From Opitutales bacterium (lineage in GTDB: Bacteria > Verrucomicrobiota > Verrucomicrobiae > Opitutales > CAG-312): a DNA stretch of 16,322 bases. Made by a program: the position numbers and the translations under genes. The DNA lies in NCBI GenBank assembly GCA_017623955.1, contig JAGAOA010000006.1:1-16322 (forward strand), in the 5' to 3' direction. The notes under the pieces are model-generated. The model was not told where the DNA came from, ran no database searches, and worked only from the letters and a program-made list of their open reading frames with translations. Below, one piece after another: positions 1 through 7,744 of this stretch (positions are counted from its first letter, which is position 1; each line of letters starts with the position of its first letter).

Positions 1-1588
1 CCCATCCTTCAGGCAATGAAATCCCATCTAAGATTTCAGCTTCTGAAGAATTATACCAGAAGTTTGTGCCATACTTTTCAACTTTTGAAGCTATCGCCTC
101 AATTACATCTGCATCCAAGAATGCTTGACCATCTTTGCCATAGAAAGCAGGAATAGGCACTCCCCATGCACGTTGACGTGAAATACACCAGTCTGGACGT
201 GATTCTACCGCACCACGTATTCTGTTTTCACCACGAGCTGGCAACCAATCAACACTAGAAATAGCATTGAGAGCTTCGTTGCGAAGATTATCTTTATCAA
301 GCGCCACAAACCATTGATCCATTGCTCTGAATATTACAGGAGTCTTAGAACGCCAACAATGAGGATATTGGTGAGCAATCTTCTCCATTTTTAGCAATGC
401 ACCACAATTATTTAGTATTTCCAGAACTGCACCATTTGCTGCACTTCTACCAGATTCATTTTCCAAAACTCTTATACCTACAAGTTCTGCTGGAATTTTA
501 CCATCATCGACATATCTAACTTCGTCGTCTAGTGGACAATATATATCGAGACCATGTTCCAAACCAACTTGATAGTCTTCCAAACCATGACCTGGAGCGA
601 TATGTACAACACCTGTACCAGAATCTGTTGTTACATATCTGGCACAATAAACAGTACTTTTGCGATTGCAGAATGGATGATAAGCTGTAATACCTTCAAT
701 ATCGCTACCCTTGCCCAATGATTTTATCTCAGCATTTTCTAACGAACAAGCCTTTATGAAACTTTCTGCCAAAGGTGCCCCAACAATGAATGTTCTACCA
801 TTAGCCAATACCGCAACATATTCTATTTCTGGATTTACAGCCATTGCTAAGTTTGATGGCATTGTCCATGGAGTTGTTGTCCAAATAACAATTTCAGCAC
901 TATTCAAACCCAATCGCTTATTCGACTCATCATCGAGCTTAAATGCAACCCATATAGACGAACTAGTATGATCCTTATATTCAATTTCTGCTTCCGCCAA
1001 CGCAGTTGCACATGGAATAGACCAATAAACAGGTTTCTTGCTTCTATAAACTAGACCACGACGAACAAACGCAGCAAAAGTTCTTAAAATATCAGCTTCA
1101 TAAGAGGGATCTTTTGTTCTGTACTCACGTTCCCAGTCTGCAAGAATACCTAAGCGAACAAACTGCTTGCGTTGTTTTTCCATAAAACTTGCCGAGAAGT
1201 TTGCACATTCCTCACGCAATTCAGCAGTTGAGAGTTGTTTATTTTCTTCGCGCAACATCTTTGCAACCTTGTGTTCGATTGGCAATCCATGACAATCCCA
1301 ACCTGGAACATAAGGAGTATAAAATCCTTTCATAGACTTGTAACGCAAAATTACGTCCTTAAGAATTTTATTTAAGGCTGTGCCGATATGAACATCGCCA
1401 TTAGTAAATGGAGGGCCATCGTGCAAAATAAATTTTGGTTTATTTGCATTTTTGTTCTGTATCTTTTTATACAGATCAATTTTTTGCCAATGCTGGATAC
1501 GCGATGGTTCACGTTTAACCAAATCTCCACGCATTGGAAATTTAGTTGATGGTAAGTTTAATGTATTTTTGAAATCTATATCTGACAT
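1..1588 (-). CDS. ileS: Isoleucyl-tRNA synthetase, N-terminal part (cut by left window edge)
   Basis: This enzyme charges tRNA-Ile with isoleucine in the cytoplasm. The first 529 codons are visible, a little over half of a usual bacterial IleRS of about 900-950 residues; the KMSKS loop and C-terminal domain lie outside the window. The translation begins MSDIDFKNTL. It shows the class I signature region HDGPPFTNGDVHIGTALNK (HIGT near residues 67-70), WDCHGLPIE, the editing-domain motif WTTTPWTMPSN, GTGVVHIAPGHG, and SRQRAWGVPIP near the cut end. The ATG at 1586-1588 is chosen because the family's usual N-terminus starts there; the leader is A/T-rich with no clear Shine-Dalgarno sequence. The gene lies 17 nt downstream of the coiled-coil protein gene on the same strand, so the two are probably co-transcribed. 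The short bacterial-type enzyme argues against Bacteroidota, which carry a different, longer IleRS. Confidence 0.97.
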   Translation of the reverse strand, partial: MSDIDFKNTLNLPSTKFPMRGDLVKREPSRIQHWQKIDLYKKIQNKNANKPKFILHDGPPFTNGDVHIGTALNKILKDVILRYKSMKGFYTPYVPGWDCHGLPIEHKVAKMLREENKQLSTAELREECANFSASFMEKQRKQFVRLGILADWEREYRTKDPSYEADILRTFAAFVRRGLVYRSKKPVYWSIPCATALAEAEIEYKDHTSSSIWVAFKLDDESNKRLGLNSAEIVIWTTTPWTMPSNLAMAVNPEIEYVAVLANGRTFIVGAPLAESFIKACSLENAEIKSLGKGSDIEGITAYHPFCNRKSTVYCARYVTTDSGTGVVHIAPGHGLEDYQVGLEHGLDIYCPLDDEVRYVDDGKIPAELVGIRVLENESGRSAANGAVLEILNNCGALLKMEKIAHQYPHCWRSKTPVIFRAMDQWFVALDKDNLRNEALNAISSVDWLPARGENRIRGAVESRPDWCISRQRAWGVPIPAFYGKDGQAFLDADVIEAIASKVEKYGTNFWYNSSEAEILDGISLPEGW

Positions 1589-1605
1589 AATTTAAATTTT
1601 TTTTG

Positions 1606-2016
1606 TTATCGAGTTAACCATTCGATAAATGTCTCAGGTTCACGATTTTCTTCTTCAACTTCTTCAATTTCTTCGTCTTCTACTTCTTCTTTAACTTTTG
1701 GTTTCACCTTAGTAGGAAGTGGTTTCTTTTTTATGATACGTTTTTTAGGAGCTTCAAATTCGCCGTCATCATACATCTGCATTCTTATTTTTCTGAGTTG
1801 ACGACGCAATCTTTTGTTTTCCTCTTTCAATCGTTTATAACTAATTAAATCAGCTTCTAATTGAGCAACTCTAGCCTTAAGCTGTTCAACACTCATTTCT
1901 GAAACTGCAACACTTGTCGAAGTTGTTTTAGCAGTAGGTTCTTTGGCAAAAGAATTCAACGACAACGCAAAAGACATTGTAGTCACAAAAAATATTATAA
2001 TTGAAAATTTTTTCAT
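1606..2016 (-). CDS. Exported small coiled-coil protein, function unknown
   Basis: I do not recognise a family for this 136-residue protein. Residues 1 to about 25 look like a Sec signal peptide: MKK, then a hydrophobic stretch ending SFAKEP. Residues about 42-80 form a likely coiled coil with Leu/Ile/Val heptads (VEQLKARVAQLEADL, then a KEENKRLRRQL stretch). This is followed by a very basic segment near 90-110 (KKRIIKKKPLP), a very acidic segment near 111-127 (EEVEDEEIEEVEEEN), and a C-terminal TFIEWLTR. It may be periplasmic or surface-attached through charge contacts, but nothing identifies a partner. The ATG at 2014-2016 has no Shine-Dalgarno motif upstream (the leader ends ATTCCCGCCT). 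It lies just upstream of ileS on the same strand; a functional link to ileS is not implied. A real gene is supported by the signal peptide and good codon structure. Confidence 0.75.
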   Translation of the reverse strand: MKKFSIIIFFVTTMSFALSLNSFAKEPTAKTTSTSVAVSEMSVEQLKARVAQLEADLISYKRLKEENKRLRRQLRKIRMQMYDDGEFEAPKKRIIKKKPLPTKVKPKVKEEVEDEEIEEVEEENREPETFIEWLTR

Positions 2017-2150
2017 AGGCGGGAATTAAATCACTTCTTTTGGTTTTTGCAACACTTTTAATAAAGGCATTTAGACATAAAATGAGTAACAGAAAATAGT
2101 ATAAATCGAATAAAAATAGAAAAATGAAACTTTTTTAAAAAATATGCGTT

Positions 2151-2179
2151 ATTATAAATATAACCCCTATCTTCAACAA
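2151..2179 (-). promoter_or_regulatory. Candidate sigma70-type promoter for the coiled-coil gene and ileS
   Basis: Read on the minus strand, TTGTTG (2174-2179) is followed after exactly 17 nt by a perfect TATAAT (2151-2156). Transcription would begin near 2144 and give a leader of roughly 128 nt before the coiled-coil gene. The -35 matches the consensus at only three of six positions, and the region is AT-rich, so chance is possible. The same AT segment carries TATAAA (2153-2158) on the plus strand, which could serve the divergent EF-hand gene, but I see no convincing -35 for it. Confidence 0.35.
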
Positions 2180-2195
2180 GAAAAAGGCAATTTAT

Positions 2196-2804
2196 ATGAA
2201 AACAAGAATAGTAACAATTACATTAATGGCGATATCTTCCCTTGTATTCGCACAACAACCTGCACCGGATTCTTCAGCCATAGCGGCAAAAATCCAGCTC
2301 ATGAAAAAATACGATAAAGATGGCGATGGACGTTTGAACAAAGAAGAACGCGAACTTGCCAACAAAGCAATGAACGAAAAATCGGCAGACCTAAATGAAA
2401 TGCGTCAAAAACACGCTAAAGATGTCATCAAGCGTTTCGATAAAGATGGCGATGAAAAGCTTTCAGAATCTGAGCTAATGGTTTTTCTAGATGAACAACG
2501 CAAAATGTTCGAAAAAATGAGAGGGCGTCGAATGGGTAGATTTGGTAGAAATATACCAAAAGAAATACTTGCCCAATACGACAAAAATGGAAATGGAAGA
2601 CTCGATCGCGACGAACGTAGAGAAATGTTTAAAGATGGCGCAAAACGCAGAGCAGCTCTAATAAAAAAATACGACAAAGACGGCGATGGGAAATTATCAG
2701 ATGATGAACGCACTAATCTGATAAATGACCCACAAGTTAAATCAATGTTCAAACGTATGATAGGCGATGGCACACGTATGCCTCCACCTCCACCAAACAA
2801 TTAA
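2196..2804 (+). CDS. Exported EF-hand calcium-binding protein with four loops
   Basis: This is a 202-residue protein with a Sec signal peptide (MKTRIVTITLMAISSLVFAQ, cleavage likely after FA-QQ). It carries four canonical 12-residue EF-hand loops: DKDGDGRLNKEE (40-51), DKDGDEKLSESE (82-93), DKNGNGRLDRDE (129-140) and DKDGDGKLSDDE (160-171). All have D/N at loop positions 1, 3 and 5 and an acidic residue at 12, so calcium binding is very likely. The linkers are rich in Lys, Arg and Met (an RGRRMGRFGR patch near 109-118), and the tail is Pro-rich (PPPPPNN). It is probably periplasmic or secreted; no enzymatic domain is present. EF-hand proteins of this kind are common in Planctomycetota and Verrucomicrobiota. 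A weak AAAAAGG lies about 10 nt before the ATG. The gene is monocistronic, between a divergent neighbour and a bidirectional terminator. Confidence 0.92.
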   Translation: MKTRIVTITLMAISSLVFAQQPAPDSSAIAAKIQLMKKYDKDGDGRLNKEERELANKAMNEKSADLNEMRQKHAKDVIKRFDKDGDEKLSESELMVFLDEQRKMFEKMRGRRMGRFGRNIPKEILAQYDKNGNGRLDRDERREMFKDGAKRRAALIKKYDKDGDGKLSDDERTNLINDPQVKSMFKRMIGDGTRMPPPPPNN

Positions 2805-2827
2805 TTTAACTCAATTCTAAAAAAAAC

Positions 2828-2857
2828 AAAAGGCTTTCGTATTTCGAAAGCCTTTTT
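2828..2857. terminator. Bidirectional intrinsic terminator between convergent genes
   Basis: A 12-bp stem (2828-2839 with 2845-2856, core GGCTTTCG/CGAAAGCC) closes a 5-nt TATTT loop. The plus strand continues with a T-run (CCTTTTTC) and the minus strand reads CCTTTTGTTTTTT after the stem. It can therefore end transcripts of both the EF-hand gene and the converging esterase cluster. Confidence 0.85.
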
Positions 2858-2876
2858 CATTATCCGAGTATTAATT

Positions 2877-4436
2877 TTATTTAGAAGTTGAGAATGGAAT
2901 AACAGGAATACCATCTCCATTGAATAACCACGCTTGAGGACTTATCCAATTATTCCAAAGATAACGAACACCAGCAATAGTTTTATCGTCAGCCACTTTA
3001 GCAATAACATTTTCTCCGCTTAAAATTACATTTGCTTTTTGCCACTTGCCGTCAACTAAAATTTCAAAACCACGAGCATCGCCCTTGCCTGTCAACTTTC
3101 TGCCAAAAGTATTGAAAGAAACAACTGCTTCATTCCCTTTAAATTGAACAGATTTCATAACAGGGAAATCCGATGCATATTCGGCACGATTGTAAATTTT
3201 ATCGAGTGCAATTTTTTCCATTCTTGCACCAACAGTTGTCTTATCATGCGGATGAATATTTTTTTCTTCGCCAGTATCGATAATTGGAGCCATATAGACA
3301 TTCTTATAAAGTTTTGTATTCTGGTATTGAGCTTCGCGAGCCTTTGCCCAATCGGATTTTGTTTCGTAAGAAGCCAATTGAACTTGAATGAATGGAAGAT
3401 TTTTATTTTGCAAACGTTTACGCCAGCAATCAATCAACATACCAAAACTTTCCGTATAATGCTTGAGGAATTCGCCATTAGCATCACTTTCACCCTGATA
3501 CCAAAGCACTCCACGAACTCCAAAATTGCGCATTGGAGCAATCTTGCCATTGAAGTGAATTGTTGGTGTTCTAAAATCCTTTTCAGGTGATTCAGATGAA
3601 GGTGGATAACGGAAGTCCCAAGCTACTGTTGGAATTGGCTTACCTTCTTTCTTAGCCTTAGCAACTTTGGCATCGTGCTTTGCCACTTTTTCTTTATGAG
3701 CTTTCAAAAGTTTTTGATATTGAGCATCTGTGTAATTTTCCAAAGTCTTAATCATTCCACCAACTTGAGCAAAATCCTTACCCCAACCTTTCAAGAGAGT
3801 TTGCTTGTCGGTCCAACAGTCCATTCTTGTTGCACCTTTTGAAGCATAGATAATGCCAACAGGAACATTTAAATCTTCAATGAGACGTTCAGCAAAATAA
3901 TAGCCCACAGCCGATGTAGAACATACATTATTTTCGTTTACACTCATCCAATGAGCCCCTTTTTGAAATTCGTCTTTTTCAACTTTAGAGTAACCATTAG
4001 ACGACTGCATAAAATAACGCATTTTGCCATTCAAATTTTTAGCGTTTTTCTTTGCTATTTCTTTGTCTGACGACCGTTCAACTTTCCATTCCATATTGCT
4101 TTGTCCACCAGCAATCCAGACTTCGCCAACGAGAATATTAGTAAATTCTATATTGGGAATATCATCTTCGTACACAACCAACGCAAATTCTCTAAACGAA
4201 GCGTGTTCAGCTGGCAGAACCATTTTCCAGTTGCCGTTAGCATCGGCTTTTGTGGTGGTGTACTTGAAGTTGAACATTGCCTTGACTTCGGAATTAGGTT
4301 TTGCTGTACCCCAAATATTTATTGGTTGTTGTTGTTGAAACATCATCTTATGCCCAAAAATTGCAGGCATTTTTATTTCTGCAAAAGCAAGAGTTGCCGT
4401 TACAAAAGCCAAGATTGCTAAACTATATTTTTTCAT
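2877..4436 (-). CDS. Exported sialate O-acetylesterase-like SGNH hydrolase, copy 1 (promoter-distal)
   Basis: This 519-residue protein has a Sec signal peptide (MKKYSLAILAFVTATLAFAE). It belongs to the sialate O-acetylesterase/SASA type of SGNH hydrolases, which remove O-acetyl groups from sialic acids or other sugars outside the cytoplasm. After an N-terminal beta domain come the nucleophile motif GGQSNMEW (Ser near 113), VLWYQGESDA (312-319), and DTGEEKNIHPHDK (387-399) with the candidate catalytic His near 395. The C-terminus has the family ending RYLWNNW...WLFNGDGIPVIPF. A Lys/Ala-rich insert (about 245-270) lies between the first two motifs. The length is normal for the family. It is the last of three tandem paralogues, 9 nt after the broken copy, and ends just before a terminator. 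Its leader is A/T only with no Shine-Dalgarno sequence, so expression may depend on translation from upstream. The substrate is not provable from sequence; an acetylated plant or algal glycan is an alternative to sialic acid. Confidence 0.9.
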   Translation of the reverse strand: MKKYSLAILAFVTATLAFAEIKMPAIFGHKMMFQQQQPINIWGTAKPNSEVKAMFNFKYTTTKADANGNWKMVLPAEHASFREFALVVYEDDIPNIEFTNILVGEVWIAGGQSNMEWKVERSSDKEIAKKNAKNLNGKMRYFMQSSNGYSKVEKDEFQKGAHWMSVNENNVCSTSAVGYYFAERLIEDLNVPVGIIYASKGATRMDCWTDKQTLLKGWGKDFAQVGGMIKTLENYTDAQYQKLLKAHKEKVAKHDAKVAKAKKEGKPIPTVAWDFRYPPSSESPEKDFRTPTIHFNGKIAPMRNFGVRGVLWYQGESDANGEFLKHYTESFGMLIDCWRKRLQNKNLPFIQVQLASYETKSDWAKAREAQYQNTKLYKNVYMAPIIDTGEEKNIHPHDKTTVGARMEKIALDKIYNRAEYASDFPVMKSVQFKGNEAVVSFNTFGRKLTGKGDARGFEILVDGKWQKANVILSGENVIAKVADDKTIAGVRYLWNNWISPQAWLFNGDGIPVIPFSTSK

Positions 4437-4445
4437 ATTTATTTT

Positions 4446-5983
4446 TTATTTTATTTCAAATGTTGATAAAGGTAAACCATCTTTGTTGAACAAACACACA
4501 TCAGGACGAGCCCAACTTTTCCATAAATAGCGGACTCCTGAAATTTTTTGACCATTGTCCGATTTCACAATTATATATTCTCCATCTAACTTTGCCGATA
4601 CATTCTGCCACTTGCCGTCTATCAATGCCTCGAACCCTCGCATTTGACCTCTAACACTTAGCCCTCTACCAAATGTCTCAATTTTAACTCTTGCAGAATT
4701 TCCACTATAAGAAACCGATTTCACTTCAGGAGCATCTACATTCAAATGTTTTTTACCATAGACATATTTCAATGCAACTTTCTCCAAACGTTGAGCAACT
4801 GCCGTTTTATCTTTAGGATGAATTTCATGTTCTTCGCCCAAGTCGATACTTGTTGCCATAAATGCGTACTCGTCTTCTTTTGACAATTCAAACTGATTAA
4901 CTCGACCTTTCGCCCAATCTCCCCATTGACTCTCATGCGATGGCAGTTGAACAAAAACAAATGGCAACGATTTATCGCCCAATTGCTTACGCCAACAATC
5001 TGTCATAGCAAACCAACTTGGTTTGTAGAATGGTAATCTTGGGCGATCAGCATCACTTTCTCCCTGATACCATACTACCCCACGAACAGAAAAATCACGC
5101 ATTGGACTAAACATTCCATTATACCACAATGTTGATGTTTGAGTTGAAGAAAATGGAGTTATCGGGCTTACACGAGCAACTGCATTCAACTCTGCCCATG
5201 AAACTTTTTTACCAGCTTTTTTATCGGCATGTGCTTTCTGTTGAATTTTTTTAGCTTGAGCTATGCGTTTGTCGTATGCCGTTTTGTCGTATGCGTCTAA
5301 AGCTTTTTTTACCTCGATAAACTTTTTACGCAATTCTGGACGTGCCAAAATATATTCCTCCGATGTCCAAGCACCCATTGTTGTTCCACCACGAGCCATA
5401 TACACAATACCAACAGGAACATTTAAATCACTAATCAATTCTTGTGCAAATGTTGTAGCAACAGAACTTAAATTAGGTACATTTTTTTCATCAATCACTA
5501 TCCAACGAGCATTTTTTGAAAATTCTGATTGAGGTTTTTTTGTATAATTACTATGAGCAAAATAGCGATATTTCCCTTTTGTTTCAGTACAGACTTCTTT
5601 GCTAATTCAAGATTGTCTGCACGTGCAACACGCCATTCCATATTGCTCTGCCCTCCAGCAATCCAAACTTCGCCTACGAGAATATTTTTCAGTTCAACAT
5701 TAGGAACATTGTCTTCAAAGATTGTAAGTGCATAATTTTTAAGCGATGCTTTTTCGGCAGGTAATTCGGTTTTCCAACACCCATTATTATCAGCTTTTGT
5801 CGTCGTATATTTGAAGTTGAATAATATTTTAACTTCGGAATTAGGTTTTGCTGTCCCCCAAATTCTGATTGGTTTTTGTTGCTGAAAAACCATATTGTCA
5901 CCAAGCAATTCTGGTACTTTTACTTCGGCAAAAAGCGATGTTGCCATCACTAATGCAAATAAAATTACATTTATTTTTTTCAT
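4446..5983 (-). pseudogene. Sialate O-acetylesterase-like gene, copy 2, split by a one-base frameshift
   Basis: Two pieces in different frames together make one family member. The 5' piece (5983 to 5498) encodes a signal peptide (MKKINVILFALVMATSLFAE), the beta domain and GGQSNMEWRV, then drifts out of frame and stops after 161 codons at 5498-5500. The 3' piece (in frame from about 5575 to 4446) supplies GKYRYFAHSN..., VVWYQGESDADR, DLGEEHEIHPKDK and the usual ending NKDGLPLSTF. Restoring one base near 5571-5580 gives 512 residues, matching its 519- and 513-residue neighbours, and the joined text aligns with copy 1 (GKMRYFMQSSNGY against GKYRYFAHSNNY-like sequence). No other stop interrupts it. 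All three catalytic motifs are intact, so the lesion is recent, a sequencing error, or a site of ribosomal frameshifting. The start has a usable AAGGTAA Shine-Dalgarno sequence overlapping the stop of copy 3. Copies 1 and 2 are closest to each other. Confidence 0.88.
5571..5580 (-). other. Frameshift site in esterase copy 2, on an A/G homopolymer run (AAAGGGA)
   Basis: In coding orientation the run is AAAAGGGAAA. The original frame reads caA AAG GGA AAT ATC; the family-like frame resumes as AAA TAT CGC TAT (K-Y-R-Y). One extra A or G anywhere in the run, or a -1 ribosomal slip on the heptamer A AAG GGA, restores the protein exactly. The heptamer has the X XXY YYZ pattern in the correct phase. 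Downstream I see only a weak AT stem (AAATA/TATTT) and no upstream Shine-Dalgarno stimulator. Confidence 0.85.
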
Positions 5984-5988
5984 AAAAA

Positions 5989-7530
5989 TTACCTTAGATT
6001 TATGAATGGATTTGCAGGTAACCCATCGTTATTATAAATACATACGTCTGGACGAGCCCAGTTCTTCCATAGATATCTAACACCAGCTACATCGCCACCA
6101 TCCGCAGATGTAACTACAATTTTACCATCCTTGAATGTGGCATTTGCTTTTTGCCACATACCGTTTGAATAAACTTCAAAACCACGAATATCGCCTTTTA
6201 GCTGTAAACCTCTACCAAAATCATCGAACAATATTTCGGCAGAATTTCCGTTGTAATTTATTTTCTTTAAATCTGGACATTTTCCAAATACATCATCGTG
6301 TTTATAAACATCTTGCAATACGAGATTAGCTAAACGTTGACCAACAATGTGCTTATCCCGTGGATGAACATCTTTCTCATCGCCAGTATCAATAATATTT
6401 ACAGCTCCTACATTTACCCCATTTTTAGCAGTTTGTTGTTGAGCCCAACGCACACTTGCAAAGTGAGCCTTTGTACCAAACGAAGCCAACTGAACGCAAT
6501 AGAATGGAAGCGTTTCATTACCTGCAACAGAACGCCAATGATCAATGAGCAATTCAAACTTCGGTTTAAAATGCGTATCAGCATCAGCATCAGCACAACC
6601 TTGATACCAAAGAACTCCTTTAGCTGTATACATCAAAAGAGGTGCAACCATTTTGTTGTACAAAAACGCAGGAGCATTCATCCGATTATAGGGATAAGGC
6701 ATACCATCTACTACACTAAAATGTAAGAATGTAGGCTTGCGTGGAGGTTTCTGTTTTTTAGCCTTAGCTTTAGCAACTTTGTTATTATACTCTTCATTGA
6801 GTTGATTCCACTTCTCTAAAGTTTTCTTGTGTGGATATTCCTGCTGGGCCTTTTTGAACTTTGCCAATGCTTTTGCATAATCTTCATTTTTCGACATTAC
6901 CGATTCTGGAATATACGTAATCATTTTAGCTCCTCCAACTGGAGTGTAAATCAACCCAACTGGGACATTTTCTTTTTGTGCTAAAACTTCTGCAAAATAA
7001 TAACCAACTGCCGAAAAAGAACCTAATGTGGCATCGCCGATTGAAGTATTCCAACGCGATCCTGGAGGATTATCTCTACGCAAAATTTTATCACCCATTT
7101 TCGGTTGATAAAATGTTCTAATTTCATATTTGTTTACATCGGCTAAAGCTCGCTTATATTCGTCAGTCTTTGGCATACGCCATTCCATATTGCTCTGTCC
7201 ACCTAAAATCCAAACATCGCCCACAAGAATATCTTTAATTTCCTTTTTGGGAATATCGTTTACAAATATAGTCATAGCCATTGGTTTGAAATTTGCCTTC
7301 ATAGGAGCAAGAGTCACACTCCATTCTCCGCGACTATCAGAAACAGTAGATGTTTTTTTCCAATTGAACCAAACATCAATCTTTTCGTTTGGATTTGCAA
7401 CTCCCCAAATTTTGACAGGAACATCACGTTGCATAACCATTCCCCAGTTAAATATTACAGGCATCCAAAACTTTGCAAACGAAGTCGATGCAAGTAAAAC
7501 CATCAATAATATACATATATTTACTTTCAT
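5989..7530 (-). CDS. Exported sialate O-acetylesterase-like SGNH hydrolase, copy 3 (promoter-proximal)
   Basis: This is the first gene of the esterase cluster, 513 residues from the chosen start. It has a Sec signal peptide (MKVNICILLMVLLASTSFAK), a beta domain, GGQSNMEWRM (Ser near 113), VLWYQGCADADAD, DTGDEKDVHPRDK with the candidate catalytic His, and the ending YNNDGLPANPF. It is the most divergent of the three copies: the usual WYQGESD is WYQGCAD here, a change I recall from other bacterial members, so activity is still plausible. It also has a longer basic insert (KAKAKKQKPPRKP). The start at 7528-7530 is preferred over the in-frame ATG at 7537-7539, because AAAGGG (7540-7545) lies 9 nt before the former but abuts the latter, and because the signal peptide then begins MKVN. 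Five nt separate it from copy 2. Its likely role is extracytoplasmic de-O-acetylation of glycans. Confidence 0.9.
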   Translation of the reverse strand: MKVNICILLMVLLASTSFAKFWMPVIFNWGMVMQRDVPVKIWGVANPNEKIDVWFNWKKTSTVSDSRGEWSVTLAPMKANFKPMAMTIFVNDIPKKEIKDILVGDVWILGGQSNMEWRMPKTDEYKRALADVNKYEIRTFYQPKMGDKILRRDNPPGSRWNTSIGDATLGSFSAVGYYFAEVLAQKENVPVGLIYTPVGGAKMITYIPESVMSKNEDYAKALAKFKKAQQEYPHKKTLEKWNQLNEEYNNKVAKAKAKKQKPPRKPTFLHFSVVDGMPYPYNRMNAPAFLYNKMVAPLLMYTAKGVLWYQGCADADADTHFKPKFELLIDHWRSVAGNETLPFYCVQLASFGTKAHFASVRWAQQQTAKNGVNVGAVNIIDTGDEKDVHPRDKHIVGQRLANLVLQDVYKHDDVFGKCPDLKKINYNGNSAEILFDDFGRGLQLKGDIRGFEVYSNGMWQKANATFKDGKIVVTSADGGDVAGVRYLWKNWARPDVCIYNNDGLPANPFINLR

Positions 7531-7539
7531 AAAATCCAT

Positions 7540-7545
7540 CCCTTT
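7540..7545 (-). promoter_or_regulatory. Ribosome binding site deciding the start of esterase copy 3
   Basis: AAAGGG on the minus strand is followed after 9 nt by the ATG at 7530. It directly touches the alternative upstream ATG at 7539, which would be too close for initiation. Confidence 0.6.
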
Positions 7546-7585
7546 ATTAAAAAATCATTAAAGACAAACACTCGGTGCTATCAAA

Positions 7586-7614
7586 ACAATCACAAAAAAA
7601 ATATTAATTGTCAA
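7586..7614 (-). promoter_or_regulatory. Candidate promoter of the esterase cluster
   Basis: On the minus strand a perfect TTGACA (7609-7614) is followed after 17 nt by GATTGT (7586-7591), a weak -10 with three of six matches. It sits in the divergent gap about 55 nt upstream of copy 3. The -35 is good, but the -10 is poor, so the exact promoter is uncertain. Confidence 0.3.
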
Positions 7615-7716
7615 ATAACAATTATAAAATAACTTGAAATCCTATCTTATTTTACGTTTATTATATAGTATGTTTATAGATGAAAACAAAATAAGGGAAA
7701 AATCTAGATCACTCAC

Positions 7717-7733
7717 AGGAGGCTTCAAAGGAG
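7717..7733 (+). promoter_or_regulatory. Double Shine-Dalgarno region before the small membrane protein
   Basis: AGGAGG at 7717-7722 and AAAGGAG at 7727-7733 are the strongest purine-rich motifs in any leader of the window. They could drive the GTG at 7733 (10 nt after the first) or the ATG at 7745 (11 nt after the second). They argue against the upstream starts at 7634 and 7670, which have no such motif. Confidence 0.5.
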
Positions 7734-7744
7734 TGGTCCCCCGT

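Noticed and set aside
711..971. Plus-strand open frame within ileS
   Set aside because: Lies opposite the conserved IleRS editing domain; shadow frame.
2405..2800. Open frame of 131 codons antisense to the EF-hand gene
   Set aside because: Its Ser/Pro/Phe-rich text is the mirror of a Lys/Asp-rich gene; no family, no start signal.
3144..3590. Plus-strand open frame of 148 codons opposite esterase copy 1
   Set aside because: Low-complexity Phe/Ile/Ser/Cys-rich text, no SD; the opposite strand has clear catalytic motifs.
4446..5498. Open frame starting MIDEKNVPNL as an independent esterase gene
   Set aside because: The Met is an internal residue of the family; the missing signal peptide and GQSN motif lie just upstream in the other frame, so this is the 3' piece of a split gene.
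7130..7561. Plus-strand open frame of 143 codons opposite esterase copy 3
   Set aside because: Covers the signal peptide and GGQSN region of the real gene in mirror; related shadow frames recur opposite all three copies (for example ILLCPPAIQTSPTRI).
7546..7744. tRNA, riboswitch or small RNA in the longest gene-free gap
   Set aside because: AT-rich with no cloverleaf or stable GC-containing hairpin; only promoter-like and SD motifs seen.
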